A stretch of 64,000 nucleotides of DNA from Bradyrhizobium iriomotense (GCF_018130765.1 NZ_JAFCJZ010000016.1:124001-188000), one strand, 5' to 3'; shown: positions 26,146 through 34,687, counted from the first letter of the stretch. The notes: generated from the letters alone by a model not told the origin. A program made the numbers and translations.

Positions 26146-27843
26146 ATGGCGCTTGAGCGGGCGGATGGCGACGACTCTGGGTTTGTGAGGCCGGAACTCG
26201 GCCTCACATTTGCTGCCCGCCATGCCGAGACGTTGCTCGTGCTCCTTGTGCTGGGCGTGGCCTTGGTCATCGGGCTTAAGACCGCCGCGGATTACGGGCT
26301 GTCGACCGACGAATTCAACACCGATGATTACGGCCCCAAGGCGCTTGCCTGGTACGCGAGCGCCTTTGCGGACCGGTCTCAGTTCGAGACGGTCGAAGAG
26401 TATCTGTGGATGTATGGACCGTGGTTTCAGGTGCTCGTCGCGGCCGTGCAGTCGCTCGACCTCGCGAACCCGATCACGGTCCGGCACGCCATGACCTTCC
26501 TGGTCGGCCTCGCTGGGCTCGCCGCTGTCGTGCCGATGGCACGGCTCACGGTCGGGCACTGGGCTGGGTTGACGGCGCTCATCCTGTGCCTGCTGACCGG
26601 CTACCTGTACGGCAACCTGTTCTTCGCCCCGATCGACGTGCCGTTCCTGTTCGCCATGAGCTGGTCGACGCTCTCGATCGTCCTGATGGTGCGGCGGAGG
26701 GTGCCGAACTGGCGTCTGACCCTCGCGACGGGCCTTGCCACGGGCCTCGCCATTGCGACGCGCACCGGCGGGGTGATCACGCACGTCTACCTCGTCGGCG
26801 GCATGAGCCTTTGCGCGCTCGAGGCGCTGCTGCGCCATGGCCCCGCGGGCTATGGCCAATTGCGCCGGATCGCCTTGCATACGCCGCTCGTCATCCTCAT
26901 CGCCTGGCTGACGGCGATTGCTCTCTGGCCGTGGTTGCAGATTGGAAATCCACTCACGCAATTCCTCGAGGCCAATCGGCACTTTGCTACGCTCGACACC
27001 TCGTTCGAATTCCAGAACTGGGGCCGGCGCACGTTCACCGATCAACTGCCCGCCTGGTACATCCCCGGACAGCTCCTGGCGCGCTTGCCCGAGGGCTTTT
27101 TGGCGTTGCTGTTGATCGGAATGACGGTCTGGATCGGTGCAGCAGGGTCGTGGAGCCGCGCCGCCCTCGGCGCCCTGCGTCGGTACGGCGTCGCGGGACT
27201 GCGACCGGTCGCCGTCGACCTCGCAGGATCGCGCGCGGTGCTGGTCGTCGCTGCGGCGGCGTTCGGGCCTATCGGGGTGCTCATTCTGCAAGGCTCGACG
27301 CTCTATGACGGTGTCCGCCACGTTTTGTTCGTGATCCCAATGCTCGCCATCGTGGCCGCGCGCGGGCTCACGAGCCTCTTGCCCTTCTTGCGACGCCTCC
27401 CGATTGTGCCCGCGGCCCTTGGGGTCGCGCACACGGCCGCCATCGTGGTGACGCTCGTCATCCTGCATCCGCTCGAATATATCGCGATGAACAGTCTGGC
27501 AGGCGGCGTCGTCGGCGCTTACGGTCGATTCGACCTCGATTATTGGAGCATGGCCGCTCCCGAGGCGCTGCGTCGCCTCGAGGCTCGAATTGACGCCGAA
27601 GGCCGGTTCACGCGCGATCCGCCGCGCGTGCTGGTCTGCCTGGGCTGGCGCGAGCAACTGGCCGGCGTGATGTTCCGTCGCAACTGGATTAACGAAACCA
27701 AGCTGTACAAGGCCGACTACCTGATCACCACCGAGCGCTGGCCTTGTGCCGACGGCACGACGGCCGTACTGATTGACGAGGTCACGCGATTTGGCCGCCC
27801 GTTCGCCCAGATCTACGCCAATCGTCGCGGGCCCGGCGAGTGA
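26146..27843 (+). CDS. GT-C type membrane glycosyltransferase
   Basis: A 565-residue polytopic membrane protein with about ten hydrophobic segments. A first segment (residues 25-48) is followed by the loop LSTDEFNTDDYG. An acidic D-E motif in the first extracytoplasmic loop is the mark of GT-C transferases (PMT/ArnT/dolichyl-phosphate-sugar users). A small periplasmic domain forms the C-terminal 130 residues. It likely moves a sugar from a polyprenyl-phosphate carrier to an acceptor outside the membrane. It converges with the DUF2304-GT2-methyltransferase operon, separated by 32 bases. The GT2 enzyme there could make its donor. Confidence 0.82.
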   Translation: MALERADGDDSGFVRPELGLTFAARHAETLLVLLVLGVALVIGLKTAADYGLSTDEFNTDDYGPKALAWYASAFADRSQFETVEEYLWMYGPWFQVLVAAVQSLDLANPITVRHAMTFLVGLAGLAAVVPMARLTVGHWAGLTALILCLLTGYLYGNLFFAPIDVPFLFAMSWSTLSIVLMVRRRVPNWRLTLATGLATGLAIATRTGGVITHVYLVGGMSLCALEALLRHGPAGYGQLRRIALHTPLVILIAWLTAIALWPWLQIGNPLTQFLEANRHFATLDTSFEFQNWGRRTFTDQLPAWYIPGQLLARLPEGFLALLLIGMTVWIGAAGSWSRAALGALRRYGVAGLRPVAVDLAGSRAVLVVAAAAFGPIGVLILQGSTLYDGVRHVLFVIPMLAIVAARGLTSLLPFLRRLPIVPAALGVAHTAAIVVTLVILHPLEYIAMNSLAGGVVGAYGRFDLDYWSMAAPEALRRLEARIDAEGRFTRDPPRVLVCLGWREQLAGVMFRRNWINETKLYKADYLITTERWPCADGTTAVLIDEVTRFGRPFAQIYANRRGPGE

Positions 27844-27875
27844 CGCCAACTCCCGGCCCGGCCTGGCAATGGCAT

Positions 27876-28286
27876 CTACTTCTTCGCCTGCAATTCGATC
27901 GGGGGCGACTCGGCCGTTCGGCTCAACATGACCGCACGACGTTTTCGCGGGGGGCTTGCCTCACGCTGGCTCTCCTTGGCGCGATCGATCGCCACGGCTC
28001 GCGCAAGCCGCGTGATCATGTCGAGCTGGAGCCGCAGCTTGAGATGCAAGTTGAGCATGATGAGCAGGCTGATCACGACCCAGGTGTAGACGATGAGGTC
28101 GGAGCCGCGGCCGATTCCCGCGAAGGCCGCAAGTGCGTTGGCATGCTCCGGCATCCAGACGAAGTAGAGGCCGGCGAGCGCAGCGCCGCTCGCGAGCAGG
28201 CCGATGATCGGCACCGTCCGATGCACCGACCAGGCGTAGACCAGAACCAATGCCAGAAAGGCCGTCAGCAACAGCTGCGCGATCAT
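27876..28286 (-). CDS. DUF2304 membrane protein
   Basis: A 136-residue protein with three membrane segments (about residues 3-20, 26-45 and 67-85) and a basic cytoplasmic tail, matching the DUF2304 family, which commonly sits beside polyprenyl-phosphate glycosyltransferases. Its start overlaps the GT2 stop by 4 bases (ATGA), so it is translated together with that enzyme. It may help membrane recruitment or donor flipping; the function is not established. Confidence 0.82.
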   Translation of the reverse strand: MIAQLLLTAFLALVLVYAWSVHRTVPIIGLLASGAALAGLYFVWMPEHANALAAFAGIGRGSDLIVYTWVVISLLIMLNLHLKLRLQLDMITRLARAVAIDRAKESQREASPPRKRRAVMLSRTAESPPIELQAKK

Positions 28287-28972
28287 CGGTAGAGCCTCCG
28301 CGCAAACAGATCGATCAGGATGGTCATCGCATCGGTGAGGCGCTGACCCTTGCCCAGCGAATAGGCGCTGTACTCGATGTTCACCGGCACCTCGACAAAT
28401 CGCAGGCGGCTCTGCGCGATCTGGTGCAGGATTTCGGACGCGTGCGCCATTCGGTTCTGTCGCAAGGAGATCGCGCGGGCGCCGCGCGCGGTCATCGCCC
28501 GAAGGCCATTGTGGGTATCGGTGACCGGCAGTCCAGTGCTCGCGCGCGTGAACCAGATCGCGGCACTGAGCAGGATGCGGCGCGACACCGGCAGATTGGC
28601 GGTCGCGCCGGTGAGAAAGCGGCTGCCGAGCGCGAAATCAATGCCTGGCTGCTCGATCGCCGCGAGCAGCGCCGCGATGGCCGCGGTGGAATGCTGGCCG
28701 TCGGCGTCGAACGTGACGAGCGCATCCGCAAGCTTCTCGAGGACGTAGTCGATGCCGGTCTGCAGCGCGGCGCCCTGGCCGAGGTTGATCGGATGCCGAA
28801 GGACGACCGCTCCCGCGAGCAACGCGACCTCGCCGGTGCGGTCGGCGGAGCCGTCATCGACCACGACGACCGTGTATCCGGCGTGGCGAATGCCGGACAC
28901 GACGCTGCCGACCACCGGCGCTTCATTGTACGCGGGGACAACGACCCAGGGATTGCGAATCCGGCGGGTCAT
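28283..28972 (-). CDS. GT2 polyprenyl-phosphate glycosyltransferase
   Basis: The 229-residue GT-A enzyme is of the DPM1/GT2 type. It begins with VVVPAYNEAPVVGSVV, has the nucleotide-binding VVDDGSADRTGEV, the metal-binding FDADGQH (D-x-D), and the NLGQGAALQTGI and GSRFL segments. There is no long membrane anchor of its own. It probably loads a sugar such as mannose or glucose onto a polyprenyl phosphate on the inner face. It overlaps both neighbours by 4 bases, being the middle gene of a methyltransferase-GT2-DUF2304 operon. Confidence 0.9.
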   Translation of the reverse strand: MTRRIRNPWVVVPAYNEAPVVGSVVSGIRHAGYTVVVVDDGSADRTGEVALLAGAVVLRHPINLGQGAALQTGIDYVLEKLADALVTFDADGQHSTAAIAALLAAIEQPGIDFALGSRFLTGATANLPVSRRILLSAAIWFTRASTGLPVTDTHNGLRAMTARGARAISLRQNRMAHASEILHQIAQSRLRFVEVPVNIEYSAYSLGKGQRLTDAMTILIDLFARRLYR

Positions 28973-29856
28973 GGCAGGCTCTTATCCGAACATGGGGGCG
29001 TCTTGCTCAAGACCACGCGGATCGCGTCGAACAGGTTCACCGGAATGGCGAACCGGTTGCCGCTCGGGCTGGCCGCGATCTTGCGGCCGAGCATGCGACC
29101 GGCCTGGAAGGCGATCAGCGAGAGCGGTACGAATTTCCAAGGGTGATCGAAACTTTCGACGCGAAGGCCGACCGAACGGGCCAGAGACGCGATGCTGTCG
29201 CGGTTGAAGAACCACAGGTGCTGCGGAGGCGTCATCAGGCGCCAGTGCGCGCCGGTCGACCGCGCCGCCAAGGAACCGAAGTCTCCGGTCGTCAGCACGA
29301 TGATTCCGTCCGGCCGGAGATGGTCGACGAACAGCGCGAGGGCTTCCTTCGGGTCGGGCAGATGCTCAATCACGTCGAGGAGGACGATGACATCCTGGGT
29401 ACCAAGCGACTTGAGAGTCGCTTCGCTCAGTAGGCCGCAGACGACGTTCAAGCCGAGATCGCCAGCATGGGCAGCAGCCGCCTCCGCCGGCTCGATGCCG
29501 CTGACCTCAAATCCGGCGCGGCGGGCTTCATCGAGAAAGAAGCCGTAGGCGCAACCGATCTCGAGCAGGCAGCCCTGTGGCTTGCGGTGCTGGATGAACT
29601 CGACTGTGCGGGCGAACTCGCGCCGTAGCACGGGTTCGGCGCCGCGATAGTCGGCGTAGCCATCGGACTGACGGCCGGAGAAGTAGCCATCGTCATAATA
29701 GGCGAGGGGATCGAAGTTCGATGCCTCGGTGCGTCCCAGTCCGCAGTCACGACATTGAAAGATGTGGCAGCCGTTCTTGATGTAAAGAAACCGATGCGGC
29801 GTCGCCCGACTGCACGCGGGACACTTAAACGTAAGTGCAGTTCGGCCGTTTCGCAT
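28969..29856 (-). CDS. zinc-ribbon class I SAM methyltransferase
   Basis: A 295-residue methyltransferase with an N-terminal zinc ribbon (CPAC ... CRDCGLG, residues 13-40), followed by a Rossmann domain whose motif I is LLEIGCAYGFFLDEA. The DVIEHLPDP segment is the usual motif near the acceptor site. This fusion is common in surface-glycan loci, where it methylates sugars. I chose ATG 29856; a GTG two codons upstream is an alternative. It is the first gene of the three-gene operon. Confidence 0.88.
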   Translation of the reverse strand: MRNGRTALTFKCPACSRATPHRFLYIKNGCHIFQCRDCGLGRTEASNFDPLAYYDDGYFSGRQSDGYADYRGAEPVLRREFARTVEFIQHRKPQGCLLEIGCAYGFFLDEARRAGFEVSGIEPAEAAAAHAGDLGLNVVCGLLSEATLKSLGTQDVIVLLDVIEHLPDPKEALALFVDHLRPDGIIVLTTGDFGSLAARSTGAHWRLMTPPQHLWFFNRDSIASLARSVGLRVESFDHPWKFVPLSLIAFQAGRMLGRKIAASPSGNRFAIPVNLFDAIRVVLSKTPPCSDKSLP

Positions 29857-30125
29857 CAGCACATGCGTCCTACCAATCGCGTTTCTTCAGTGCGAAAAAC
29901 GCCTCTGATGCCGAACCGTTCCGTCCGGGCGAACAGCCACGGGGTCGCAGCCTGTCTGGCTGTCAGCTGCGAAATAGATCGAGGATGGTCCGCACTCTCG
30001 CCGGTGCAGCACGGTGAGATCGGTCATCCGCGGGTACGACGCCAGTTAAGCAGACGCCCTCGACGCTGAAGCCCGCGAGCGCGTCGGCGCAGTTCGCCCT
30101 GATTTGCCGGGACTGATCCTGCGTG

Positions 30126-30210
30126 GAGGGCTGTTTTTCATTTGGAAACGACTGCCAACCTGTTGAAATTGCTGGAGCATGTTTTCGCCGTTTTTCCCAA
30201 ATGCGCCTTG
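30126..30210 (+). repeat. imperfect direct repeat, copy B
   Basis: Begins GAGGGCTGTTTTTCATTTGG and runs to TGCGCCTTG. It matches the copy at 24044-24120 as described there. It lies 20 bases before the tRNA-Gln fragment. Confidence 0.65.
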
Positions 30211-30230
30211 AAATCGTTGAATAATCGAAC

Positions 30231-30278
30231 TGATTTTGATTCCGCCATTCGGAGGTTCGATCCCTCCCACCCCAGCCA
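30231..30278 (+). other. tRNA-Gln(UUG) 3' half, island attachment-site scar
   Basis: The sequence fits the 3' half of a tRNA position by position: anticodon loop TTTTGAT (anticodon TTG), 3' anticodon stem TCCGC, variable loop CATTC, T stem GGAGG, T loop TTCGATC, closing stem CCTCC, acceptor strand CACCCCA, discriminator G, then CCA. The acceptor strand would pair with TGGGGTG, the usual tRNA-Gln 5' end, but no such 5' half is present upstream. A 3' half starting at the anticodon is what tyrosine integrases leave at the far end of an inserted island. In this orientation the island would lie to the left. No integrase is in the window. Confidence 0.8.
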
Positions 30279-30473
30279 GATGCGCGCGCGACAAGAGAGC
30301 CAAACTGCCCATCAAGAAGGCCGAGGCGATCTTCCGGACACCTCCCTTTAACAATTGCGCAGCGTGGGATCGGCTGGCGACCGGCGGCCTTTCAGGGGCG
30401 ATGAGCCAATGCCAACGATCTAAAGCCCGTGAGAGCGTCGGCATCAATTTCGTGGGCGTGCCGACGCTTGGAA

Positions 30474-32144
30474 CTAGGTGGGCCGGATCTCCGAGCCGAA
30501 TCCGACAGGCAGCCGGAGCAGTGATGCTCGGGACGGACCGTGCCAGACCGCAATCGTGGTCACGACGGCATGCGTCTTTGGGGTGCTCACCGGATCTTCG
30601 CCCGTTCCCGGATTGACGGGATACGCCGGATAATCCGCCCCCGCGACGGAGAGGCGGAGCCGCTCACCCTTCTTGAGCGTTGCGCACGTGGTGGCAAGCT
30701 TCAGCTTGTATCGGCCAGCCGTCGCAGCGCGATGGTGCGCGTATCCGCTCGAGATCTGAAGGACCCGTTCGTCAGGAGTGACGAGTGAAAGGATGCAGCA
30801 AAGGTCGAAGCTCGGACGGTCGCAGCTAAGCTCGAGCTCGACCTCGGGTTCGCCGACCACCTCGACGGCGTCAGCAAGCGCTTCCGTCGTGAAGGTCAGG
30901 ACGTCGCCGCGTTCATCGGCGACCCGGCGGTCCACTGGCCCCGTCGGAGCGCCGTAGTAACCGCCAACGGTAGGCGCCGGTCGCCAGGGATCGTGCACGA
31001 TGTGCTCGACATCCACCTCCGGGCCCGACTGAAGACCGAGAGTGCCGTCCTGTACATCCAGCGAGGCTCGACCCGTGCCACCGAGGAACAATTTCTGCGT
31101 GTTTGCCGGCAGATCCTGATACTGCCGCCACTTTTTCAAACCCATATCGAACAACTCGATCCGCTTGCCTCCGACTTGGCTCGGCGAACCCTTCAGGACG
31201 CGGTCGAAGAACCGGATGTGATCGATGTCGATATTGCGTTCTGCTTCTACCCCGAAGTCGACCGAGCCCACTTTCCGGGTCCACGGAAAATGGATCCATG
31301 GCCCGACGATGAGCTTGGTGTCATCGCAGCTGCTTGCAACAGCCCGGAAGGACTCGATCGTGGCCGGCAGAAATGGGTCAAACCATCCGCCAACGAACAG
31401 TATTGGCAGACGCCGGGCGCGGATGGCGTCCACATGCGTCACAGGCGAAATGCGGTCCCAATACGGGGAATCGGGCGGCGTCTCGAGCCAGTCCATGACG
31501 TGCGAGTAATGCCGGTATTTTTGAAGCAGCTGTGGCATTGCTGCGACGGGGCCGGTGAGCGGCAGATTGGCCCCAGCGGCTTGCAAAGCGCTGAATGCCT
31601 CGTCGTCACCGGCGCGTCGAGCCGCCTCCGCAGTAATCTGAATGCCCCAGCCGATCATGTGCTTCATCTGCAAGGCGCCGTTCTCATAGGCCCAGTGTGC
31701 AGGATTCCATGGTCCCATCACCGGCGCGAGGGCCTTCAACGACGGGCAGTCTCCAGCAGCCGCAAGCAGTTGATTGTAGGCTTGATAGGAGAAGCCATAC
31801 ATCGCGACGTCGCCGTTCGCACCATCGAGACGCGCTGCCCATTCGATCGCCTCGGCACCGTCCTCAATCTCGGTTTCGCCTGGGCGGAATGTGCCTTCCG
31901 AGGTGCCGCGTCCTCTGACGTCCTGCACCACGACGATATAGCCATGGGAAGCGTACCACGCCGGGTGCGCGTAACAGATGCTGCATGCGATGCGCCTGCT
32001 GTAGGCCTGGCGCTGAAGCAGAACCGGATAGGAGCCCGGCGCGGCCGGACGGTAAACGTCGGCATCGAGCCGTGTGCCGTCCTTCAGCGTCATGGTCTCG
32101 ATTTGCGGGGGCAGGACGGGCAGGCGGAGCGATTTTGCTGACAT
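30474..32144 (-). CDS. CocE/NonD-family (S15-like) hydrolase
   Basis: A 556-residue serine hydrolase of the CocE/NonD family, relatives of X-Pro dipeptidyl peptidase that cleave esters or amides. The N-terminal hydrolase domain contains the nucleophile elbow MYGFSYQAYNQ, an Asp in VGGWFDPFL and the His in GPWIHFPW. A C-terminal jelly-roll domain starts near residue 340. The ATG at 32144 has a weak ribosome site. It follows the creatininase-family gene by 77 bases and should share its LysR-type operator. Acyl ester or amide side-chain removal from the cluster's substrate is the likely role. Confidence 0.87.
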   Translation of the reverse strand: MSAKSLRLPVLPPQIETMTLKDGTRLDADVYRPAAPGSYPVLLQRQAYSRRIACSICYAHPAWYASHGYIVVVQDVRGRGTSEGTFRPGETEIEDGAEAIEWAARLDGANGDVAMYGFSYQAYNQLLAAAGDCPSLKALAPVMGPWNPAHWAYENGALQMKHMIGWGIQITAEAARRAGDDEAFSALQAAGANLPLTGPVAAMPQLLQKYRHYSHVMDWLETPPDSPYWDRISPVTHVDAIRARRLPILFVGGWFDPFLPATIESFRAVASSCDDTKLIVGPWIHFPWTRKVGSVDFGVEAERNIDIDHIRFFDRVLKGSPSQVGGKRIELFDMGLKKWRQYQDLPANTQKLFLGGTGRASLDVQDGTLGLQSGPEVDVEHIVHDPWRPAPTVGGYYGAPTGPVDRRVADERGDVLTFTTEALADAVEVVGEPEVELELSCDRPSFDLCCILSLVTPDERVLQISSGYAHHRAATAGRYKLKLATTCATLKKGERLRLSVAGADYPAYPVNPGTGEDPVSTPKTHAVVTTIAVWHGPSRASLLRLPVGFGSEIRPT

Positions 32145-32221
32145 CTAGGGAAGCTTTATCGTGAATTCATTCAAAGGCGCGGCGTGTCGAAAATTCCAGT
32201 TCGCCGTATCATCGGAGTCGG

Positions 32222-33028
32222 CTAATCCGCTGCCGATTTGATCCGGGACATGGGATACCGCTCGACCTCCTTGATCAGCTTGATCAAGCGTCTGGCCGCG
32301 CGTTCGACAGCCGTGCGGCCGCGCTCGGCATCAGCGAGAGCGGCGTTGCCGCAGGCTCCCTTGGGGTTGATGTCCTGCATTTGCCAACCGAATCCAACCG
32401 GACCTTCCGGCATCAGGATCTCGCATTCAGTCTCCAGCGTCTGGGAGAGAGACCTGAAATCCTCCGCCAGCGCCATGTCCACGAGTTCGGGATGCAGATG
32501 GCGCATCACGCTGGTCTCGATCTCTCCAGCGTGGATTCCATGCTTGCGTTCGGCCGCATTGAAAAGGTCCGACAGGTCCGTGAAGCGCGACCATTGCGAG
32601 GAGACGGCCAACATGCCGAGCCTGACGCGGAGCTCGCGGCAGACGATCTCCATGACCTGCGGCTGCCCGCCATGGGAGTTGACGAAGACGACTTTGCGGA
32701 CCCCGGCCCGGTGAACGCTCTCGCAGACCTCGTACCAGACGCGGCCCAAGGTTTCCGCCGAGAGCGTCAGCGTGCCGGGAAACGCAGAATGCTCGTTCGA
32801 CTTGCCGATCGACATCGTTGGCAGGATGAGGGCCGGGAAATCGTCCGCCATCTGCGCAGCTGCGTGCTGGATGATGCCTTCGACGATCGCCGTATCGACG
32901 CGAACCGGCAGATGAGGCCCGTGCTGCTCGACGGCGCCGACCGGCAGCACGGCGACGATCCTGCTCATATCAAGCTGACGGAAATCCTCGGCCGACAGGT
33001 CCCACCACCAATGCGACTTCAGTTTCAT
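32222..33028 (-). CDS. creatininase-family amidohydrolase
   Basis: A 268-residue protein of the creatininase/FAPy-deformylase family, metal-dependent enzymes that open cyclic amides or remove formamides. Visible metal and active-site motifs are VGAVEQHGPHLPVRVDT (Glu, His and Asp ligands), VFVNSHGGQ and IHAGEIETS. ATG 33028 follows AAGGCAACCGAG; a 30-residue upstream extension lacks family similarity. It is the first gene behind the operator at 33145-33161. With the TRZ-type amidohydrolase and isochorismatase-like enzyme it points to stepwise C-N bond hydrolysis of a nitrogen-rich substrate. Confidence 0.88.
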   Translation of the reverse strand: MKLKSHWWWDLSAEDFRQLDMSRIVAVLPVGAVEQHGPHLPVRVDTAIVEGIIQHAAAQMADDFPALILPTMSIGKSNEHSAFPGTLTLSAETLGRVWYEVCESVHRAGVRKVVFVNSHGGQPQVMEIVCRELRVRLGMLAVSSQWSRFTDLSDLFNAAERKHGIHAGEIETSVMRHLHPELVDMALAEDFRSLSQTLETECEILMPEGPVGFGWQMQDINPKGACGNAALADAERGRTAVERAARRLIKLIKEVERYPMSRIKSAAD

Positions 33029-33120
33029 CTCGGTTGCCTTGGCCCGAATTAGCGGAAAGCCGGCAAGGCTTCGTCGCCCAGCGGCCTGGCAATCATTGTT
33101 GGGCATCCGCGGAAGCATGA

Positions 33121-33136
33121 AAAGTGCTTAATTTCG
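33121..33136 (-). promoter_or_regulatory. conserved block 8 bp downstream of operator 1
   Basis: On the minus strand this reads CGAAATTAAGCACTTT. It begins 8 bp after operator 1 and matches the blocks after operators 2 and 3 (CGAATTAAAGCGCTTT and CGAATCTAAATGCTTT). Its distance from the operator fits the activation subsite near the -35 region in LysR-type promoters. Confidence 0.65.
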
Positions 33137-33144
33137 TCTGTTGT

Positions 33145-33161
33145 GTTGCCCTTTTGGCAAC
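33145..33161 (-). promoter_or_regulatory. LysR-type operator 1 (creatininase-CocE unit)
   Basis: A perfect inverted repeat GTTGCC-N5-GGCAAC containing the T-N11-A core. It lies 117 bases upstream of the creatininase-family start and is identical in both arms to the operators at 34160 and 37995. Confidence 0.8.
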
Positions 33162-33219
33162 GCGCTCCGCGCGGGCCGTGACGACGGCTGTGATGATCGT
33201 CGCTGTCGTCTTCGCCGGC

Positions 33220-34122
33220 TCAGCTGGTGACCTCGCGGATCATCGCCTTCAGCAGCTCCGCAAGCACGCTCGCGATCGCGCTGGTGCCCCGGACATGGCC
33301 GATCAGCATCAACGCCTGCGCGTCCTGCGCAAGCTCGCGAACGGGAACGTAGGTGAGCCGCCCGGCACGCCGCTCGGATTCCACGTCGAAGGGGGTCAGG
33401 AAGGTGATGCCATCGTTCAGGATGACCGCGTGCCGCATGATCTCGATCGAATTGGTTTCGATCGCCGGCTGCAGGTCGATCGCGACGCGGGCGAAAGCCG
33501 CCTCCAGATAGGGCCGGATCGCACTCGTGCTGTCGGCGATGACGAGCGGGTAGTCGATGCAATCGCTGAGACGGACGTTGCTTCGCTTTGCCAATGGATG
33601 GTTTGGGGTCATCACCGCGCCGAGCCGGCCCACGGCGCGCGCGAGGACCTTCAGATTGCTGTCCTTGCCGAAATCAAACCCGATCCCGAGATCGGCCTCG
33701 CCGCTGGCAACGGCAACCTGAATTTCCGCTCCCGTATTGAAGAGCGTCAGGTTGAGCTTGACGCGCGGATTGGCCGCTCGAAACTCCTTGACCTTGTTCG
33801 GGACGAGGTTGGAGGCGAGGCCGCTCATCATCGCCAATGTGATTTCGCCGCGTCGCAGGCCCTTCAATTCCTCGATCTTGACCTGGGTGCGGGTCAGCTC
33901 CTTGAGCGTCTGGCGGACATGTCCGATCAGGACCTCCCCTGCGGCCGTCAGGATCAGCTTCTTCGGAAGACGCTGGAAGATCGGCGTTCCCAACTGCGTT
34001 TCGAGTGCGAGAATCTGGCGGCTGATTGCTGACGCTGCGACATTGAGACGGTCTGCCGCCTTGCGGATCGAGCCGGTGCGGGCAACCTCGTCAATGTAAT
34101 TCAACAGCCGGCTGTGAAGCAT
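33220..34122 (-). CDS. LysR-family transcriptional regulator
   Basis: A 300-residue LysR regulator. The winged-helix DNA-binding region is at residues 1-65 (TGSIRKAADRLNVAASAISRQILALETQLG), followed by the linker helix and the two-lobed periplasmic-binding-like effector domain. The gene is divergent from the cupin gene with the operator at 34160-34176 between them, the standard arrangement for an autoregulated LysR activator. Matching operators stand before both other transcription units of the cluster, so this protein is the likely pathway regulator, with the pathway substrate or an intermediate as co-inducer. Confidence 0.93.
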   Translation of the reverse strand: MLHSRLLNYIDEVARTGSIRKAADRLNVAASAISRQILALETQLGTPIFQRLPKKLILTAAGEVLIGHVRQTLKELTRTQVKIEELKGLRRGEITLAMMSGLASNLVPNKVKEFRAANPRVKLNLTLFNTGAEIQVAVASGEADLGIGFDFGKDSNLKVLARAVGRLGAVMTPNHPLAKRSNVRLSDCIDYPLVIADSTSAIRPYLEAAFARVAIDLQPAIETNSIEIMRHAVILNDGITFLTPFDVESERRAGRLTYVPVRELAQDAQALMLIGHVRGTSAIASVLAELLKAMIREVTS

Positions 34123-34159
34123 GGTCCTGGCCCGATCAATTTCCGCAGGATGGTGGTTC

Positions 34160-34176
34160 GTTGCCGAAAAGGCAAC
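34160..34176 (+). promoter_or_regulatory. LysR-type operator 2 (lysR/cupin divergent)
   Basis: Perfect inverted repeat GTTGCC-N5-GGCAAC in the lysR-cupin intergenic region, 38 bases from the regulator start and 88 from the cupin start. The conserved block CGAATTAAAGCGCTTT begins 8 bp downstream at 34185, toward the cupin operon. Confidence 0.85.
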
Positions 34177-34264
34177 AGGTCTGTCGAATTAAAGCGCTTT
34201 GAGGCGATGCGTTGTCATGCGACATCCGTCATGACGAGAGTGCACGGTCCGAGGAAAATGATCC

Positions 34265-34684
34265 ATGTCGTTCAGCGTCGCCGATCTCACGCATGCGAAA
34301 GTCTTTCGCATCTCGCCGAAGGACACCAACTATTTCGTCGTCCTGTTCGACCAGGTGACGGATCGGATCGGCAACATCTTCGTCATCGAAATCTTCCAGC
34401 CCGGTGGGGCGACGCCACCCAACGAGCACGCCGCGGCGCATGAATTCTTTCATGTGCTGCACGGCGTCGGTGTCGCGCGCTGCGACGGCAAGACCCTGCC
34501 GATCAAGAAGGGCGATTCGCTTTTGCTGCACCCGGGCTCCGAGCACGTCATCGAGAACACGGGGCCGGGCAAGCTCTACACGCTCACCGTGATGACGCCG
34601 AACGAAGGCTTTTCCGAGCTGATCCGCAGCGGTGAGCCGGTCGCGCTCGATGCTGAGGACATGCGCGTCCTGCAAGGGCTCTGA
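34265..34684 (+). CDS. single-domain cupin protein
   Basis: A 139-residue cupin. Motif 1 (PPNEHAAAHEFFHVLHG) supplies His and Glu candidates for a metal site, and motif 2 (LLLHPGSEHVIEN) supplies the last His. These small cupins act as isomerases, dioxygenases or ligand-binding helpers in catabolic operons. It is the first gene behind operator 2; the isochorismatase-like gene starts 3 bases after its stop. Specific activity unknown. Confidence 0.85.
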   Translation: MSFSVADLTHAKVFRISPKDTNYFVVLFDQVTDRIGNIFVIEIFQPGGATPPNEHAAAHEFFHVLHGVGVARCDGKTLPIKKGDSLLLHPGSEHVIENTGPGKLYTLTVMTPNEGFSELIRSGEPVALDAEDMRVLQGL

Positions 34685-34687
34685 TCG

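Larger units (their letters stand above)
29857..30473. other. spacer with repeat copy B and tRNA-Gln 3' fragment
   Basis: About 617 bases without a supported protein gene. The first 270 bases show nothing I recognise. A long direct-repeat copy (30126-30210) and a tRNA-Gln 3' half (30231-30278) follow, then about 190 bases of unassigned sequence. A minus-strand frame across the tRNA fragment is merely antisense to it. Confidence 0.5.

Noticed and set aside
25864..27849. A 661-codon open frame on the minus strand opposite the GT-C gene
   Set aside because: Its translation is Arg/Gln/His-rich and low-complexity, as expected from the antisense of a GC-rich membrane protein gene; the plus-strand protein has clear membrane segments and family motifs.
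30190..30278. A complete tRNA-Gln gene
   Set aside because: No TGGGGTG acceptor strand, D arm or matching 5' anticodon stem exists upstream of the anticodon loop; only the 3' half is present.
30046..30447. A minus-strand frame containing the phrase GVGGIEPPNGGIK
   Set aside because: This phrase arises from the antisense of the tRNA-Gln 3' fragment and is a well-known false gene call around tRNA sequences.
34201..34240. Sigma70 -35/-10 boxes just downstream of LysR-type operator 2
   Set aside because: TTGAGG-like hexamers are present after operators 2 and 3, but no convincing -10 sequence follows at 16-18 bp in both, so I do not call promoters.
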